A model generated the notes under the pieces. It had not been told where the DNA came from and did not search any database. It was given only the letters and a program-made list of their open reading frames with translations. Shown here one piece after another: positions 31,978-40,993 of a stretch of 52,069 nucleotides of DNA. Source of the stretch: Streptomyces bambusae (GTDB lineage Bacteria; Actinomycetota; Actinomycetes; Streptomycetales; Streptomycetaceae); contig NZ_JAJAUZ010000053.1 of NCBI RefSeq assembly GCF_020532645.1, positions 1-52,069 of the forward strand. Direction: 5' to 3'. Position 1 is the first letter of the stretch; the number at the start of each line of letters is the position of its first letter. Both the position numbers and the translations under genes were made by a program.

Positions 31978-34377
31978 ATGGCCAACACCCGTACCACCCC
32001 TTCCGGTACGCCGACGAACGTCTCCCAGAAGCACAACCAGGGCGGCATCGGCGAGTCCACGCTCCGCCCGGACGGCACCCTCAAGGTCACCGGCGAGTTC
32101 GCGTACTCCTCGGACATGTGGCACGAGGACATGCTGTGGGGCCAGACCCTGCGCAGCACCGTCGCCCACGCCGAGATCGTCTCCATCGACATCTCCGAGG
32201 CGCTGGCCATGCCGGGCGTCTACTCGGTCCTGACGTACGACGACCTGCCGGCCGAGATGAAGAACTACGGCCTGGAGATCCAGGACACCCCGGTGCTCGC
32301 CAACGGCCGGGTACGCCACCACGGTGAGCCGGTCGCCCTCGTGGCCGCCGACCACCCGGAGACCGCCCGCCGCGCGGCCGCCAAGATCAAGATCGACTAC
32401 CGCGAGCTGCCGGTCGTCACGGACGAGGCCTCCGCCCTCGCCCCCGACGCGCCGCTGATCCACGAGGGCCGCGACGACCACCACTCCGGTCACGTCCCGC
32501 ACCCGAACATCGTGCACCGCCAGCCGATCATCCGCGGCAACGTGGAGGAGGCCCGCAAGCGGGCCGACGTGATCGTCGAGGGAGAGTACACCTTCGGCAT
32601 GCAGGACCAGGCGTTCCTCGGTCCGGAGTCCGGCCTCGCCGTGCCGTGCGAGGACGGCGGCGTCGACCTCTACGTGGCCACCCAGTGGCTGCACTCGGAC
32701 CTCAAGCAGATCGCCCCGGTCCTCGGCCTGCCCGAGGAGAAGGTCCGCATGACGCTCTCCGGCGTCGGCGGTGCCTTCGGCGGCCGCGAGGACATCTCGA
32801 TGCAGATCCACGCCTGCCTGCTGGCCCTCGCGACCAACAAGCCGGTCAAGATCGTCTACAACCGGTTCGAGTCCTTCTTCGGTCACGTGCACCGCCACCC
32901 GGCGAAGCTCTACTACGAGCACGGCGCCACCAAGGACGGCAAGCTCACGCACATGAAGTGCAAGATCGTCCTGGACGGGGGCGCCTACGCGTCGGCCTCA
33001 CCGGCGGTCGTCGGCAACGCCTCCTCCCTCTCCGTCGGCCCGTACGTCATCGACGACGTCGACATCGAGGCCGTGGCCCTCTACACGAACAACCCGCCCT
33101 GCGGCGCGATGCGCGGCTTCGGCGCCGTCCAGGCCTGCTTCGCGTACGAGGCCCAGATGGACAAGCTCGCCGCCAAGCTGGGCATCGACCCGGTCGAGTT
33201 CCGCCAGCTGAACGCCATGGAGATGGGCACGCTCATGCCCACCGGCCAGGTCGTCGACTCGCCCGCCCCGGTGGCCGAGCTGCTGCGCCGCATCAAGGCC
33301 CGCCCGCTGCCGCCCGAGCGCCAGTGGGAGACGGCCGGCGAGAGCGCGGACGTCCGCGCCCTGCCCGGCGGCCTGTCGAACACCACCCACGGCGAAGGCG
33401 TCGTCCGCGGCGTCGGCTACGCGGTCGGCATCAAGAACGTCGGCTTCTCCGAGGGCTTCGACGACTACTCCACCGCCCGGGTCCGCCTGGAGGCCATCGG
33501 CGGCGAGCCCGTCGCCATGGTCCACACGGCCATGGCGGAGGTCGGCCAGGGCGGTGTCACGGTGCACGCCCAGATCGCCCGTACCGAGCTGGGTGTCACC
33601 AACGTGACCATCCACCCGGCCGACACGCAGGTCGGTTCCGCCGGCTCCACCTCCGCCTCCCGGCAGACGTACATGACCGGTGGCGCCGTGAAGAACACCT
33701 GCGAGGCCGTCCGCGAGAAGCTCCTGGAGATCGGCCGCCGCAAGAACGGCTCCTACCACCCGGCGTGGGCCACCGCCGAGCTGCTCCTGGAGGGCGGCAA
33801 GGTCGTGACCGACGGCGGCGAGGTGCTGGCGGACATCGCCGACATCCTGGAGGGCGAGGCGATCGACCTGGAGCTGGAGTTCCGGCACCGGCCGACCGTC
33901 GCCTTCGACCTGGTCACCGGCCAGGGCGACGGCCACGTGCAGTACACCTTCGCCGCGCACCGCGCGGTCGTCGAGGTGGACACCGAGCTCGGCCTCGTCA
34001 AGGTCGTCGAGCTGGCCTGCGCGCAGGACGTCGGCAAGGCCCTCAACCCGCTCTCCGTCGTCGGCCAGATCCAGGGCGGCACCACCCAGGGTCTCGGTGT
34101 CGCGGTGATGGAAGAGATCATCGTGGACCCGAAGACCGCGAAGGTGCGCAACCCCTCCTTCACGGACTACCTGATCCCGACGATCCTCGACACGCCGAGC
34201 ATCCCGGTCGACTACCTGGAGCTCGCCGACCCGAACGCGCCGTACGGCCTGCGCGGTCTCGGCGAGGCCCCGACCCTCTCGTCCACCCCGGCCGTGCTCG
34301 CGGCCATCCGGGCGGCGACGGGCCTGGAGCTCAACAAGACGCCCATCCGTCCCGAGGCCCTGACCGGCACCCTCTAG
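31978..34377 (+). CDS. Xanthine dehydrogenase molybdopterin-binding subunit
   Basis: 799 aa. Active-site subunit oxidising hypoxanthine/xanthine to urate. Mo-cofactor loops GVGGAFGGREDISMQ and GQGGVTVHAQIA, the substrate-region arginine in CGAMRGFGAVQ, and the catalytic-Glu motif GLGEAPTLSS near the C-terminus are visible. ATG 31978 has GGGAGAGG about 9 nt upstream inside the end of the FeS gene. By context (PucR, AzgA permease, XdhC) this is xanthine dehydrogenase rather than CO or nicotinate hydroxylase. Confidence 0.94.
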   Translation: MANTRTTPSGTPTNVSQKHNQGGIGESTLRPDGTLKVTGEFAYSSDMWHEDMLWGQTLRSTVAHAEIVSIDISEALAMPGVYSVLTYDDLPAEMKNYGLEIQDTPVLANGRVRHHGEPVALVAADHPETARRAAAKIKIDYRELPVVTDEASALAPDAPLIHEGRDDHHSGHVPHPNIVHRQPIIRGNVEEARKRADVIVEGEYTFGMQDQAFLGPESGLAVPCEDGGVDLYVATQWLHSDLKQIAPVLGLPEEKVRMTLSGVGGAFGGREDISMQIHACLLALATNKPVKIVYNRFESFFGHVHRHPAKLYYEHGATKDGKLTHMKCKIVLDGGAYASASPAVVGNASSLSVGPYVIDDVDIEAVALYTNNPPCGAMRGFGAVQACFAYEAQMDKLAAKLGIDPVEFRQLNAMEMGTLMPTGQVVDSPAPVAELLRRIKARPLPPERQWETAGESADVRALPGGLSNTTHGEGVVRGVGYAVGIKNVGFSEGFDDYSTARVRLEAIGGEPVAMVHTAMAEVGQGGVTVHAQIARTELGVTNVTIHPADTQVGSAGSTSASRQTYMTGGAVKNTCEAVREKLLEIGRRKNGSYHPAWATAELLLEGGKVVTDGGEVLADIADILEGEAIDLELEFRHRPTVAFDLVTGQGDGHVQYTFAAHRAVVEVDTELGLVKVVELACAQDVGKALNPLSVVGQIQGGTTQGLGVAVMEEIIVDPKTAKVRNPSFTDYLIPTILDTPSIPVDYLELADPNAPYGLRGLGEAPTLSSTPAVLAAIRAATGLELNKTPIRPEALTGTL

Positions 34378-34388
34378 GGACCAAGGCT

Positions 34389-34440
34389 CTCCGGGCGGTG
34401 TGACGGGGAACGTCACACTTCGCGGTCACACCGCCCGGAG
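34389..34440 (+). terminator. Hairpin downstream of the xdh subunits with alternative pairing
   Basis: Perfect 16-bp stem CTCCGGGCGGTGTGAC / GTCACACCGCCCGGAG with 20-nt loop. The loop contains GTCACAC (34412-34418), which can pair instead with GTGTGAC (34398-34404), so two mutually exclusive hairpins exist. No T-tract. Confidence 0.75.
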
Positions 34441-34660
34441 CACGAAGTACCGCACCGCTCGCGGTCCGCTTCCTCTGCACCACCGCTTAACCCCCGCAGC
34501 ACCCCGCAGGTAGAGCAGTAGAGCAGTCAGTGCACCACAGCAGTACCCGCTTCGTCTCGGGCCGTCACCCCGGGTCGTGCAGCCAACGTTTCATCCCAAA
34601 TCCCGCGCTTTCCCCCTTCCCCAATGCGGGTGCCCCTTTGAACCTTGGGAGTTAGGCACC

Positions 34661-36121
34661 ATGACCCAGTCGTCAGTGGAGCCCAAGACCACCGCGGAAG
34701 ACGCGGGCTCCGGCTCGCCCACCCCCGCCGGACGGTCCTGGCTCGACCGGTACTTTCACATAACCCACAGAGGATCCAACGTCGGCAACGAAGTCCGTGG
34801 CGGTGTCACGACCTTCATGGCGATGGCCTACATCCTCCTGCTCAACCCCCTGATCCTGTCGGGCAAGGACGTCGCGGGCGACACCCTGAGCCAGAAGGCC
34901 CTCATCACGGCCACCGCGTTCGCCGCGGCCGTGACCACGCTCCTCATGGGCTTCGTCGGCAAGGTGCCGCTGGCCCTGGCCGCCGGCCTCTCGGTGTCCG
35001 GCGTGCTGGCCTCGCAGGTCGCCCCCGAGATGACCTGGCCGCAGGCCATGGGCATGTGCGTGATGTACGGCGTCGTGATCTGTCTCCTGGTCGTCACCGG
35101 CCTCCGCGAGATGATCATGAACGCGATCCCGCTCGCGCTCAAGCACGCGATCACCATGGGCATCGGCATGTTCGTCGCCCTGATCGGCCTGGTGAAGGCC
35201 GGGTTCGTGCACGCCTCGCAGGGTGGCGGCCCCGTCACCCTCGGTCCGGCCGGCGAGCTCGCGGGCTGGCCCGTGCTGATCTTCTGCATCACCCTGCTGG
35301 CCATCTTCATGCTGCAGGCCCGCAAGGTCCCCGGCGCGATCCTGATCGGCATCGTCGGCGGCACCGTCCTCGCGATGATCCTCAACGCGGTGGCCGGGAT
35401 CGACCCGAAGGCCTGGCGCAGCGGCCCGCCGGAGCTGTCCGGCTCCGCGGTCTCCATGCCCGACTTCTCGCTCTTCGGGAAGGTCGAGTTCGGCGGCTGG
35501 GGCGAGGTCGGCGCCATGACGGTCGGCATGATCGTCTTCACCCTGGTGCTGGCCGGCTTCTTCGACGCGATGGCCACCATCATCGGCGTCGGCACCGAGG
35601 CCAAGCTGGCCGACGACAAGGGCCGCATGCCCGGCCTGTCGAAGGCCCTGTTCATCGACGGCGCCGGCGGCGCCATCGGCGGCGTCGCGGGCGGCTCCGG
35701 CCAGACCGTGTTCGTCGAGTCCGCCACCGGAGTCGGCGAGGGCGCCCGTACCGGCCTGGCCTCCGTGGTCACCGGCCTGTTCTTCGCCGCCTGCATCTTC
35801 TTCACCCCGATCACGCAGATCGTCCCGGGTGAGGTCGCCTCCGCGGCCCTGGTCGTCATCGGCGCGATGATGATGCAGAACGCCCGCCACGTGGACTGGG
35901 CGGACAGCTCGGTCGCGATCCCGGTCTTCCTGACCGTCGTGATCATGCCGTTCACCTACCAGATCACCGCCGGCGTGGCCGCGGGTGTGATCTCGTACGT
36001 CGCCATCAAGCTCGCCCAGGGCAAGGCCCGCGAGATCGGCGGCTTCATGTGGGGCCTGACCGCGATCTTCGTGGTGTTCTACGCACTGCACCCGATCGAG
36101 GGCTGGCTCGGCATCAACTGA
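34661..36121 (+). CDS. AzgA-type purine permease (NCS2 superfamily)
   Basis: 486 aa with about 12-13 membrane segments. The opening NVGNEVRGGVTTFMAMAYILLLNP and FFDAMATIIGVGTEAKL are diagnostic of the AzgA/PbuG group that imports hypoxanthine, guanine or adenine by proton symport; xanthine/urate transporters have different motifs. ATG 34661 has TTGGGAG 9-11 nt upstream. It supplies substrate for the neighbouring xanthine dehydrogenase, and is separated from it by a terminator-like hairpin and about 220 bp, so it probably has its own promoter. That interval includes the short direct repeat AGAGCAGTAGAGCAGT. Confidence 0.92.
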   Translation: MTQSSVEPKTTAEDAGSGSPTPAGRSWLDRYFHITHRGSNVGNEVRGGVTTFMAMAYILLLNPLILSGKDVAGDTLSQKALITATAFAAAVTTLLMGFVGKVPLALAAGLSVSGVLASQVAPEMTWPQAMGMCVMYGVVICLLVVTGLREMIMNAIPLALKHAITMGIGMFVALIGLVKAGFVHASQGGGPVTLGPAGELAGWPVLIFCITLLAIFMLQARKVPGAILIGIVGGTVLAMILNAVAGIDPKAWRSGPPELSGSAVSMPDFSLFGKVEFGGWGEVGAMTVGMIVFTLVLAGFFDAMATIIGVGTEAKLADDKGRMPGLSKALFIDGAGGAIGGVAGGSGQTVFVESATGVGEGARTGLASVVTGLFFAACIFFTPITQIVPGEVASAALVVIGAMMMQNARHVDWADSSVAIPVFLTVVIMPFTYQITAGVAAGVISYVAIKLAQGKAREIGGFMWGLTAIFVVFYALHPIEGWLGIN

Positions 36122-36129
36122 GCCGAGAC

Positions 36130-36161
36130 GCCGTCCGGGCCCCCGACAGGGCCCGGACGGC
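36130..36161 (+). terminator. Terminator-like hairpin after the purine permease
   Basis: Perfect 13-bp stem GCCGTCCGGGCCC / GGGCCCGGACGGC with 6-nt loop, 8 nt after the stop. xdhC follows 52 nt later, so it may attenuate rather than stop transcription. Confidence 0.75.
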
Positions 36162-36213
36162 GCCTTCGCCGGCCCGCATCCGATACTGGAAACCAAGCGC
36201 CGAGGAGGCCGAC

Positions 36214-37365
36214 ATGCTGGACATCGCCGAAGAGCTGAACCGGTGGGTCGAGCAGGGACGAGACTTCGCCGTCGCCACCGTCGTGGCGGTGGGCGGCAGC
36301 GCGCCCCGGCAGCCCGGCGCGGCCCTCGCGGTCGACGGCGAGGGCACGGCCATCGGCTCGGTCTCCGGCGGATGCGTCGAAGGGGCCGTCTACGACCTGT
36401 GCCGGCAGGCGCTGGAGGACGGCGAGACCGTCCTGGAGCGCTTCGGCTACAGCGACGACGACGCCTTCGCCGTGGGCCTGACCTGCGGCGGCATCATCGA
36501 CATCCTCGTCACCCCGGTCCGGGCGGACGACCCGCAGCGGGCCGTGTTCGCCGCCGCGCTGGCCGCCGCCGCCGCGGGCGAGCCGGCCGCCGTGGCCCGG
36601 ATAACCGCCGGCCCGGCCGAGCTGACGGGCCGCGCCGTGCTGGTCCGCTCCGAAGGCGGCTTCGAAGGCGGCCTCGGCGGCCACCCCGAGCTGGACCGCA
36701 CCGTCGCCGAAGAGGCCCGCGCCATGCTGGACGCCGGGCGCACCGGCGTGCTGGAGATGGGAGCCGACGGAAGGCTCTGCGGCGAGCCGGTCAAGATCCT
36801 GGTCGAGTCCAGCGTGCCCGCCCCCCGCATGATCGTCTTCGGGGCCATCGACTTCGCCTCCGCCCTCGTGCGGATCGGCAAGTACCTCGGCTACCACGTC
36901 ACCCTCTGCGACGCCCGGCCCGTCTTCGCGACCAGGGCCCGCTTCCCCGAGGCCGACGAGATCGTCGTCGACTGGCCGCACCGCTACCTGGAGTCCACCC
37001 CGGTCGACGGCCGCACCGTGCTGTGCGTCCTCACCCACGACGCCAAGTTCGACGTGCCGCTGCTGGAACTCGCCCTGCGCCTGCCGGTGGCGTACGTCGG
37101 CGCCATGGGCTCCCGCCGCACCCACGAGGACCGCAACGAGCGGCTGCGTCAGGTCGGCGTCACCGAACTGGAACTCGCCCGCCTGCGCTCCCCGATCGGG
37201 CTGGACCTCGGCGCCCGCTCCCCGGAGGAGACCGCGCTGTCCATCGCCGCCGAGATCGTCGCCAACCGCCGCGGCGGCAGCGGCGCCTCCCTCACCGGCG
37301 CCCACACCCCGATCCACCACGACAGCTCCGAGACCACGGTCACCCGGATCGGCGTCGTCGCCTGA
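36214..37365 (+). CDS. xdhC: XdhC/CoxI family molybdenum cofactor maturation protein
   Basis: 383 aa. The N-terminal XdhC-CoxI domain has GSAPRQPGAALAV and SVSGGCVEGAVYDL; after a linker comes a Rossmann-type XdhC C-terminal domain (RMIVFGAIDFASALVRIGKYLGYHVTLCDARP). The family binds molybdopterin and inserts sulfurated cofactor into xanthine dehydrogenase. ATG 36214 has GAGGAGG 6 nt upstream. The first glycine-rich dinucleotide loop reads FGAIDF rather than the more usual FGAGHV, so nucleotide binding may be altered. Confidence 0.92.
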   Translation: MLDIAEELNRWVEQGRDFAVATVVAVGGSAPRQPGAALAVDGEGTAIGSVSGGCVEGAVYDLCRQALEDGETVLERFGYSDDDAFAVGLTCGGIIDILVTPVRADDPQRAVFAAALAAAAAGEPAAVARITAGPAELTGRAVLVRSEGGFEGGLGGHPELDRTVAEEARAMLDAGRTGVLEMGADGRLCGEPVKILVESSVPAPRMIVFGAIDFASALVRIGKYLGYHVTLCDARPVFATRARFPEADEIVVDWPHRYLESTPVDGRTVLCVLTHDAKFDVPLLELALRLPVAYVGAMGSRRTHEDRNERLRQVGVTELELARLRSPIGLDLGARSPEETALSIAAEIVANRRGGSGASLTGAHTPIHHDSSETTVTRIGVVA

Positions 37366-37414
37366 AGAGCACCGGGCCCCTGACGGCCCGGGCCCGCGGC
37401 AAGCGGGCCACCGG

Positions 37415-37438
37415 GGCGCAACCCGCACGGGTTGTGCC
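37415..37438 (+). terminator. Terminator-like hairpin after xdhC
   Basis: A 10-bp stem GGCGCAACCC / GGGTTGTGCC (one G-U pair) with loop GCAC, about 50 nt after the xdhC stop and ahead of the GH6 promoter. Confidence 0.65.
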
Positions 37439-37462
37439 CTTGCGCCGCCCGGGTTGCCCGGC

Positions 37463-37492
37463 TTGACCCGCCCGCCGGGCCTGCACCAGCGT
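37463..37492 (+). promoter_or_regulatory. Promoter of the GH6 gene
   Basis: TTGACC (37463-37468), 18-bp spacer, CAGCGT (37487-37492). The expected start site, about 37499, is 2 nt before the GTG start, so the mRNA would be nearly leaderless. This is the best -35/-10 pair seen in the window. Confidence 0.55.
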
Positions 37493-37500
37493 CGGCTGCC

Positions 37501-38712
37501 GTGCACCACCGACACCTCGCCCGGGCCCTGCTGCCCGCCGCCGCCCTGGCGGCCGTCCTGCTCCCCGGCGTCCCCTCCGTGCCCGCCGTACCCGCGGTGC
37601 ACCGCGAGGCCGCCGCACCGGAGCTGCCCCTCTACGCGCCGCCCGCCAACCCCGAAGCGCACGCCCAGGCCCGCCGGCTGCGCGCCGCCGGCCGCGGCCG
37701 GGAGGCCGACGCGCTCACCGCCATGGCCGCCACCCCGCACGCCGTCTGGCTCGGCGACCAGAGCCCCGCCCAGGCCGAAGCCGAGGCCCGCGCCACCACC
37801 ATGGACGCGGCCCGCCGCCAGAGCCTGCCGGTCCTCGTCCTCTACAACGTGCCCGGCCGCGACTGCTCCCAGTACTCGGCCGGCGGCGCCACCGGCACGG
37901 CCGCCTACCGCGACTGGATCGACGCCGTCGCCCGCGGCATCGACGACCACCGGGCCATCGTCGTCCTGGAACCCGACTCGCTGGCCCTGCTGCCACGCGA
38001 ATGCCCGCCCGGCGCCGCCGGCGGCGACGAGCTCGCCCGCACCCGCACCGCCGCCCGCTACACCGAGATCGACTACGCGGTCCGCGTCCTGGAGTCCAAG
38101 CCCGCCACCGACGTCTACCTCGACACCGGGCACGCCACCTGGCACACCGTCAACAACATCGTGCCCCGGCTCCGCCAGGCCGGCATCGCCCATGCCACCG
38201 GTTTCGCCGTCAACGTCTCCAACTACAACACCGACGCCGCCAACGTCTGGTTCGCCTACCTGGTCTCCGTCTGCCTCGCCCACACCGAGGCCGGCGGCAG
38301 CAGCGCCGACTGCCCCGACCAGTGGCGCCCCCACCCCGAGGCCCAGGCCTGGATCGACTCCCGCGCCGCCCGGGCACTGGATCCGGCCAGGATGAAGCAC
38401 TTCATCACCGACACCAGCCGCAACGGACTCGGCCCCTGGCAGGCCCCGGCCGGCCGCTACCGCGACCCGCAGGACTGGTGCAACCCGCCCGGCCGGGGCC
38501 TCGGCGCCCGCCCCAGCACCCGCACCGGATACGTCCTCCACGACGCCAGACTCTGGATCAAGACCCCGGGGGAGTCCGACGGGGCCTGCCTGCGCGGCAC
38601 CCGCGGCCCGCTCGACCCGGAGCGCGGCGTGCAGTCCCCGAAGGCCGGCGACTGGTTCCCCGAGCAGGCCCTCGAACTGGTCCGACTGGCAAATCCGGCC
38701 ATTATGGGGTGA
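37501..38712 (+). CDS. Secreted glycoside hydrolase family 6 enzyme (cellulase/beta-glucanase type)
   Basis: 403 aa. Signal peptide VHHRHLARALLPAAALAAVLL ends near VPAVPA. GH6 motifs: VLYNVPGRDCSQYSAGG (Asp121), LEPDSLALL (Asp159, probable acid), YLDTGHATWH, and IKTPGESDG (Asp360) near the C-terminus. A single catalytic domain; no cellulose-binding module or linker is present, so it probably attacks soluble beta-1,4-glucan. GTG 37501 fits the promoter spacing; a TTG 23 codons earlier has no support. Inverting mechanism by family. Confidence 0.92.
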   Translation: MHHRHLARALLPAAALAAVLLPGVPSVPAVPAVHREAAAPELPLYAPPANPEAHAQARRLRAAGRGREADALTAMAATPHAVWLGDQSPAQAEAEARATTMDAARRQSLPVLVLYNVPGRDCSQYSAGGATGTAAYRDWIDAVARGIDDHRAIVVLEPDSLALLPRECPPGAAGGDELARTRTAARYTEIDYAVRVLESKPATDVYLDTGHATWHTVNNIVPRLRQAGIAHATGFAVNVSNYNTDAANVWFAYLVSVCLAHTEAGGSSADCPDQWRPHPEAQAWIDSRAARALDPARMKHFITDTSRNGLGPWQAPAGRYRDPQDWCNPPGRGLGARPSTRTGYVLHDARLWIKTPGESDGACLRGTRGPLDPERGVQSPKAGDWFPEQALELVRLANPAIMG

Positions 38713-38743
38713 GCCGTACCCAATGAGGGATTAGGGTCCGATC

Positions 38744-39967
38744 ATGGTGGACATCCGTGACGTACCCGACGACGACATCGACCGCGCACTGGAGCTCGGC
38801 CACCTGGTCTTCCACGAGCGGCCCGGGGAAGAAGAACGCGCACACCACCGGGAACTCCTCGCAGGCTGCGAGCGGATCGGCGCCTACGACGGCGGGACGC
38901 TGGTGGGCCTCATGGCGGCCCACCCGTTCCGCCTGTCGGTGCCCGGAGCCGAACTGCCCTGCCCCTCGCTGGCGTCGGTAGCCGTGGCCCCCACCCACCG
39001 CCGGCGCGGCGTGCTCTCCGCGCTGATGGCCGAGCAGCTGGCCCGGGCCGCGCGCACCGGCCGGCCGCTCGCCGCGCTGTGGGCTTCCGAGGCCGCCATC
39101 TACGGCCGGTTCGGCTTCGGAGCCGCCACCCAGGGCGTCGCGGTCGAGATCGACTCGACCCGGCCGCTGGCCCTGCGCATCACCCCCGACGACCGGCCGC
39201 TGCGGCTGGTCGACCCGGCGCAGGCGCCCGGGCTGCTGGGCCCGTACTACGACCGCACCCGCGCGGACCGGGCCGGCCGGCCCGCCCGGTCCGCCGAGCG
39301 CTGGCGCACCGAGTGGCTGCGCGAGAAGGACCCCGAGGACGACACCCTGGGCCCGCCGCGGATCCTGGCCCTCGGTGAACCCCTCGCCGGATACGCGGTG
39401 TTCCGCACCAAGGGCGAGGACGACAGCGGCCCGGTACGCGTCCCCGGCGTGGTCCGCGTCGACGAACTGGAGGCCGACACCCCGCAGGCGGCCGCCGCGC
39501 TCTGGCAGTGCCTGGCGGCCGTCGACCTCACCGGCCGGGTGACCGCCTGGGGCCGGCCGCCAGACGACCCGCTGCTGCTCTTCGCCGCCGACCGCGACCA
39601 GGTCCGCACCACCGGGCAGTACCCTGCGCTGTGGCTGCGGCTGGTCGACGTCCGCGCCGCCCTCACCGCCCGTGCCTGGGCGGCGCCGGTGGAACTCGCC
39701 CTGGACGTCACCGATGCACAACTCCCCGCCAACGCAGGCCGGTTCCGGCTGAAGGCGGACCCCGGCGGCTGCACGTACGAGCCGTCCCGGGCCCCGGCCG
39801 ATCTCGCCGTCGAAGCCCGCGACCTTGCCGCCTGCTACCTCGGCGGCACCCGGGCCGGCGACCTGGTCCGGGCCGGCCTGGCCGCCGAACACACCCCGGG
39901 CGCCGCAGCCGCCCTCGACGCCGCCCTGCGGACCCCCCGACTCCCGCACACCCTGGAGGACTTCTGA
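38744..39967 (+). CDS. Eis-type GNAT acetyltransferase
   Basis: 407 aa. N-terminal GNAT with SVAVAPTHRRRGVLSALM, a Tyr in AIYGRFGFGA, then a second GNAT-like half and an SCP2-like C-terminal domain, as in mycobacterial Eis (multi-site aminoglycoside/lysine acetylation). The protein ends in LEDF with a C-terminal Phe, the residue whose carboxylate acts in Eis; the Tyr also fits. ATG 38744 has TAGGGT ending 6 nt upstream and no clear ribosome binding site, so leaderless translation is likely. The natural substrate is unknown. Confidence 0.9.
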   Translation: MVDIRDVPDDDIDRALELGHLVFHERPGEEERAHHRELLAGCERIGAYDGGTLVGLMAAHPFRLSVPGAELPCPSLASVAVAPTHRRRGVLSALMAEQLARAARTGRPLAALWASEAAIYGRFGFGAATQGVAVEIDSTRPLALRITPDDRPLRLVDPAQAPGLLGPYYDRTRADRAGRPARSAERWRTEWLREKDPEDDTLGPPRILALGEPLAGYAVFRTKGEDDSGPVRVPGVVRVDELEADTPQAAAALWQCLAAVDLTGRVTAWGRPPDDPLLLFAADRDQVRTTGQYPALWLRLVDVRAALTARAWAAPVELALDVTDAQLPANAGRFRLKADPGGCTYEPSRAPADLAVEARDLAACYLGGTRAGDLVRAGLAAEHTPGAAAALDAALRTPRLPHTLEDF

Positions 39968-40019
39968 TGCCGCCACGGTGGAACAGGAGCCTCCGCCGGG
40001 TCTGTGTGATCATCCTCCG

Positions 40020-40952
40020 ATGACTTCTGAGGCGATCCCTGCACCCTCGTCCGCATCCCCGTCCGCGGCCGCATCCGGCAGCTGGACCCTGGGCGACCTG
40101 GTCGTCCACCGCATCGGCTTCGGCGCGATGCGCCTCCCGCAGACCGGCGAGGCGTTCGCGCCCGGCGCCGCGCCCCGCGACCGCGACCAGGCGGTGGCGG
40201 TGCTCCGCAAGGCCGTCGAACTCGGCGTCAACCACATCGACACCGCCGCCTTCTACTTCTCCTCCCTCCGCTCCGCCAACGAGCTGATCAACCGGGCACT
40301 GGCCCCGTACCGCGACGACCTCGTCATCGCCACCAAGGTCGGGCCCGGCCGCGGCCCCGCCGGGGACTGGCTGGACCACGCGGGCCCGGCGCAGCTGCGC
40401 GGGCAGGTCGAGGAGAACCTTCGCCAGCTCGGCCGCGACCACCTCGACCTGGTCAACCTCCGCGTGCTGGGCACGGCCTCGGTCGCGGAGCGCTTCGGGG
40501 TCCTCGCCGAGCTGCGCGAGGCGGGCCTGATCCGGCACCTCGGGGTGTCCAACGTGAGGCCCGAGCAGCTCGCCGAGGCGCAGGCCATCGCCCCGGTGGT
40601 CTGCGTGCAGAACCGCCACGGCCTGGGCGTCGCCCCCGAGACCTACGCGTTCGTCCGGCACTGCGGCGAACAGGGCATCGCCTACGTGCCGTTCTACTCG
40701 ATCGCCGGTGCCGGGCGGGAGGCGGGCAAGACCGCCGCAGAGGCCGAGGAGGTGCTGACCGTGGCCCGCGCCCACGGCGCGAGCCCCGCCCAGATCCGGT
40801 TGGCCTGGTCCCTGCACCAGGGGCCGCACGTCCTGGCCATCCCCGGCACCGGTGATCCGCGGCACTTGGTGGACAACGTCGCCGCCGGTGCGCTGAAGCT
40901 GACGGCGGAGGACCTGGCCCTGCTGGACTCCGTCCACGCCAGGGCCGTGTGA
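40020..40952 (+). CDS. Aldo/keto reductase with substituted catalytic histidine
   Basis: 310 aa, (beta/alpha)8-barrel. Motifs: HRIGFGAMRLP at the N-terminus, HIDTAAFY (Asp and Tyr of the tetrad), DLVIATKVG (Lys), then LDLVNLRVLG where the fourth tetrad member, normally His, is Arg. NADPH-binding C-terminus (HVLAIPGTGDPRHLVDNVAA) is intact. ATG 40020 has GATCAT ending 6 nt upstream. It lies 52 nt after the Eis-like gene. Physiological substrate is unknown; many Streptomyces proteins of this subgroup share the R variation as I recall. Confidence 0.9.
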   Translation: MTSEAIPAPSSASPSAAASGSWTLGDLVVHRIGFGAMRLPQTGEAFAPGAAPRDRDQAVAVLRKAVELGVNHIDTAAFYFSSLRSANELINRALAPYRDDLVIATKVGPGRGPAGDWLDHAGPAQLRGQVEENLRQLGRDHLDLVNLRVLGTASVAERFGVLAELREAGLIRHLGVSNVRPEQLAEAQAIAPVVCVQNRHGLGVAPETYAFVRHCGEQGIAYVPFYSIAGAGREAGKTAAEAEEVLTVARAHGASPAQIRLAWSLHQGPHVLAIPGTGDPRHLVDNVAAGALKLTAEDLALLDSVHARAV

Positions 40953-40954
40953 CC

Positions 40955-40975
40955 CCCCGGGGCGGAGCCCCGGGG
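40955..40975. terminator. Bidirectional terminator between the aldo/keto reductase and geoA
   Basis: A 9-bp perfect stem CCCCGGGGC / GCCCCGGGG, 3-nt loop, 2 nt after one stop and 18 nt before the convergent geoA stop. Its core resembles the end of the dispersed palindromic elements. Confidence 0.7.
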
Positions 40976-40993
40976 CGGGCAGGCCCCGCAGGG

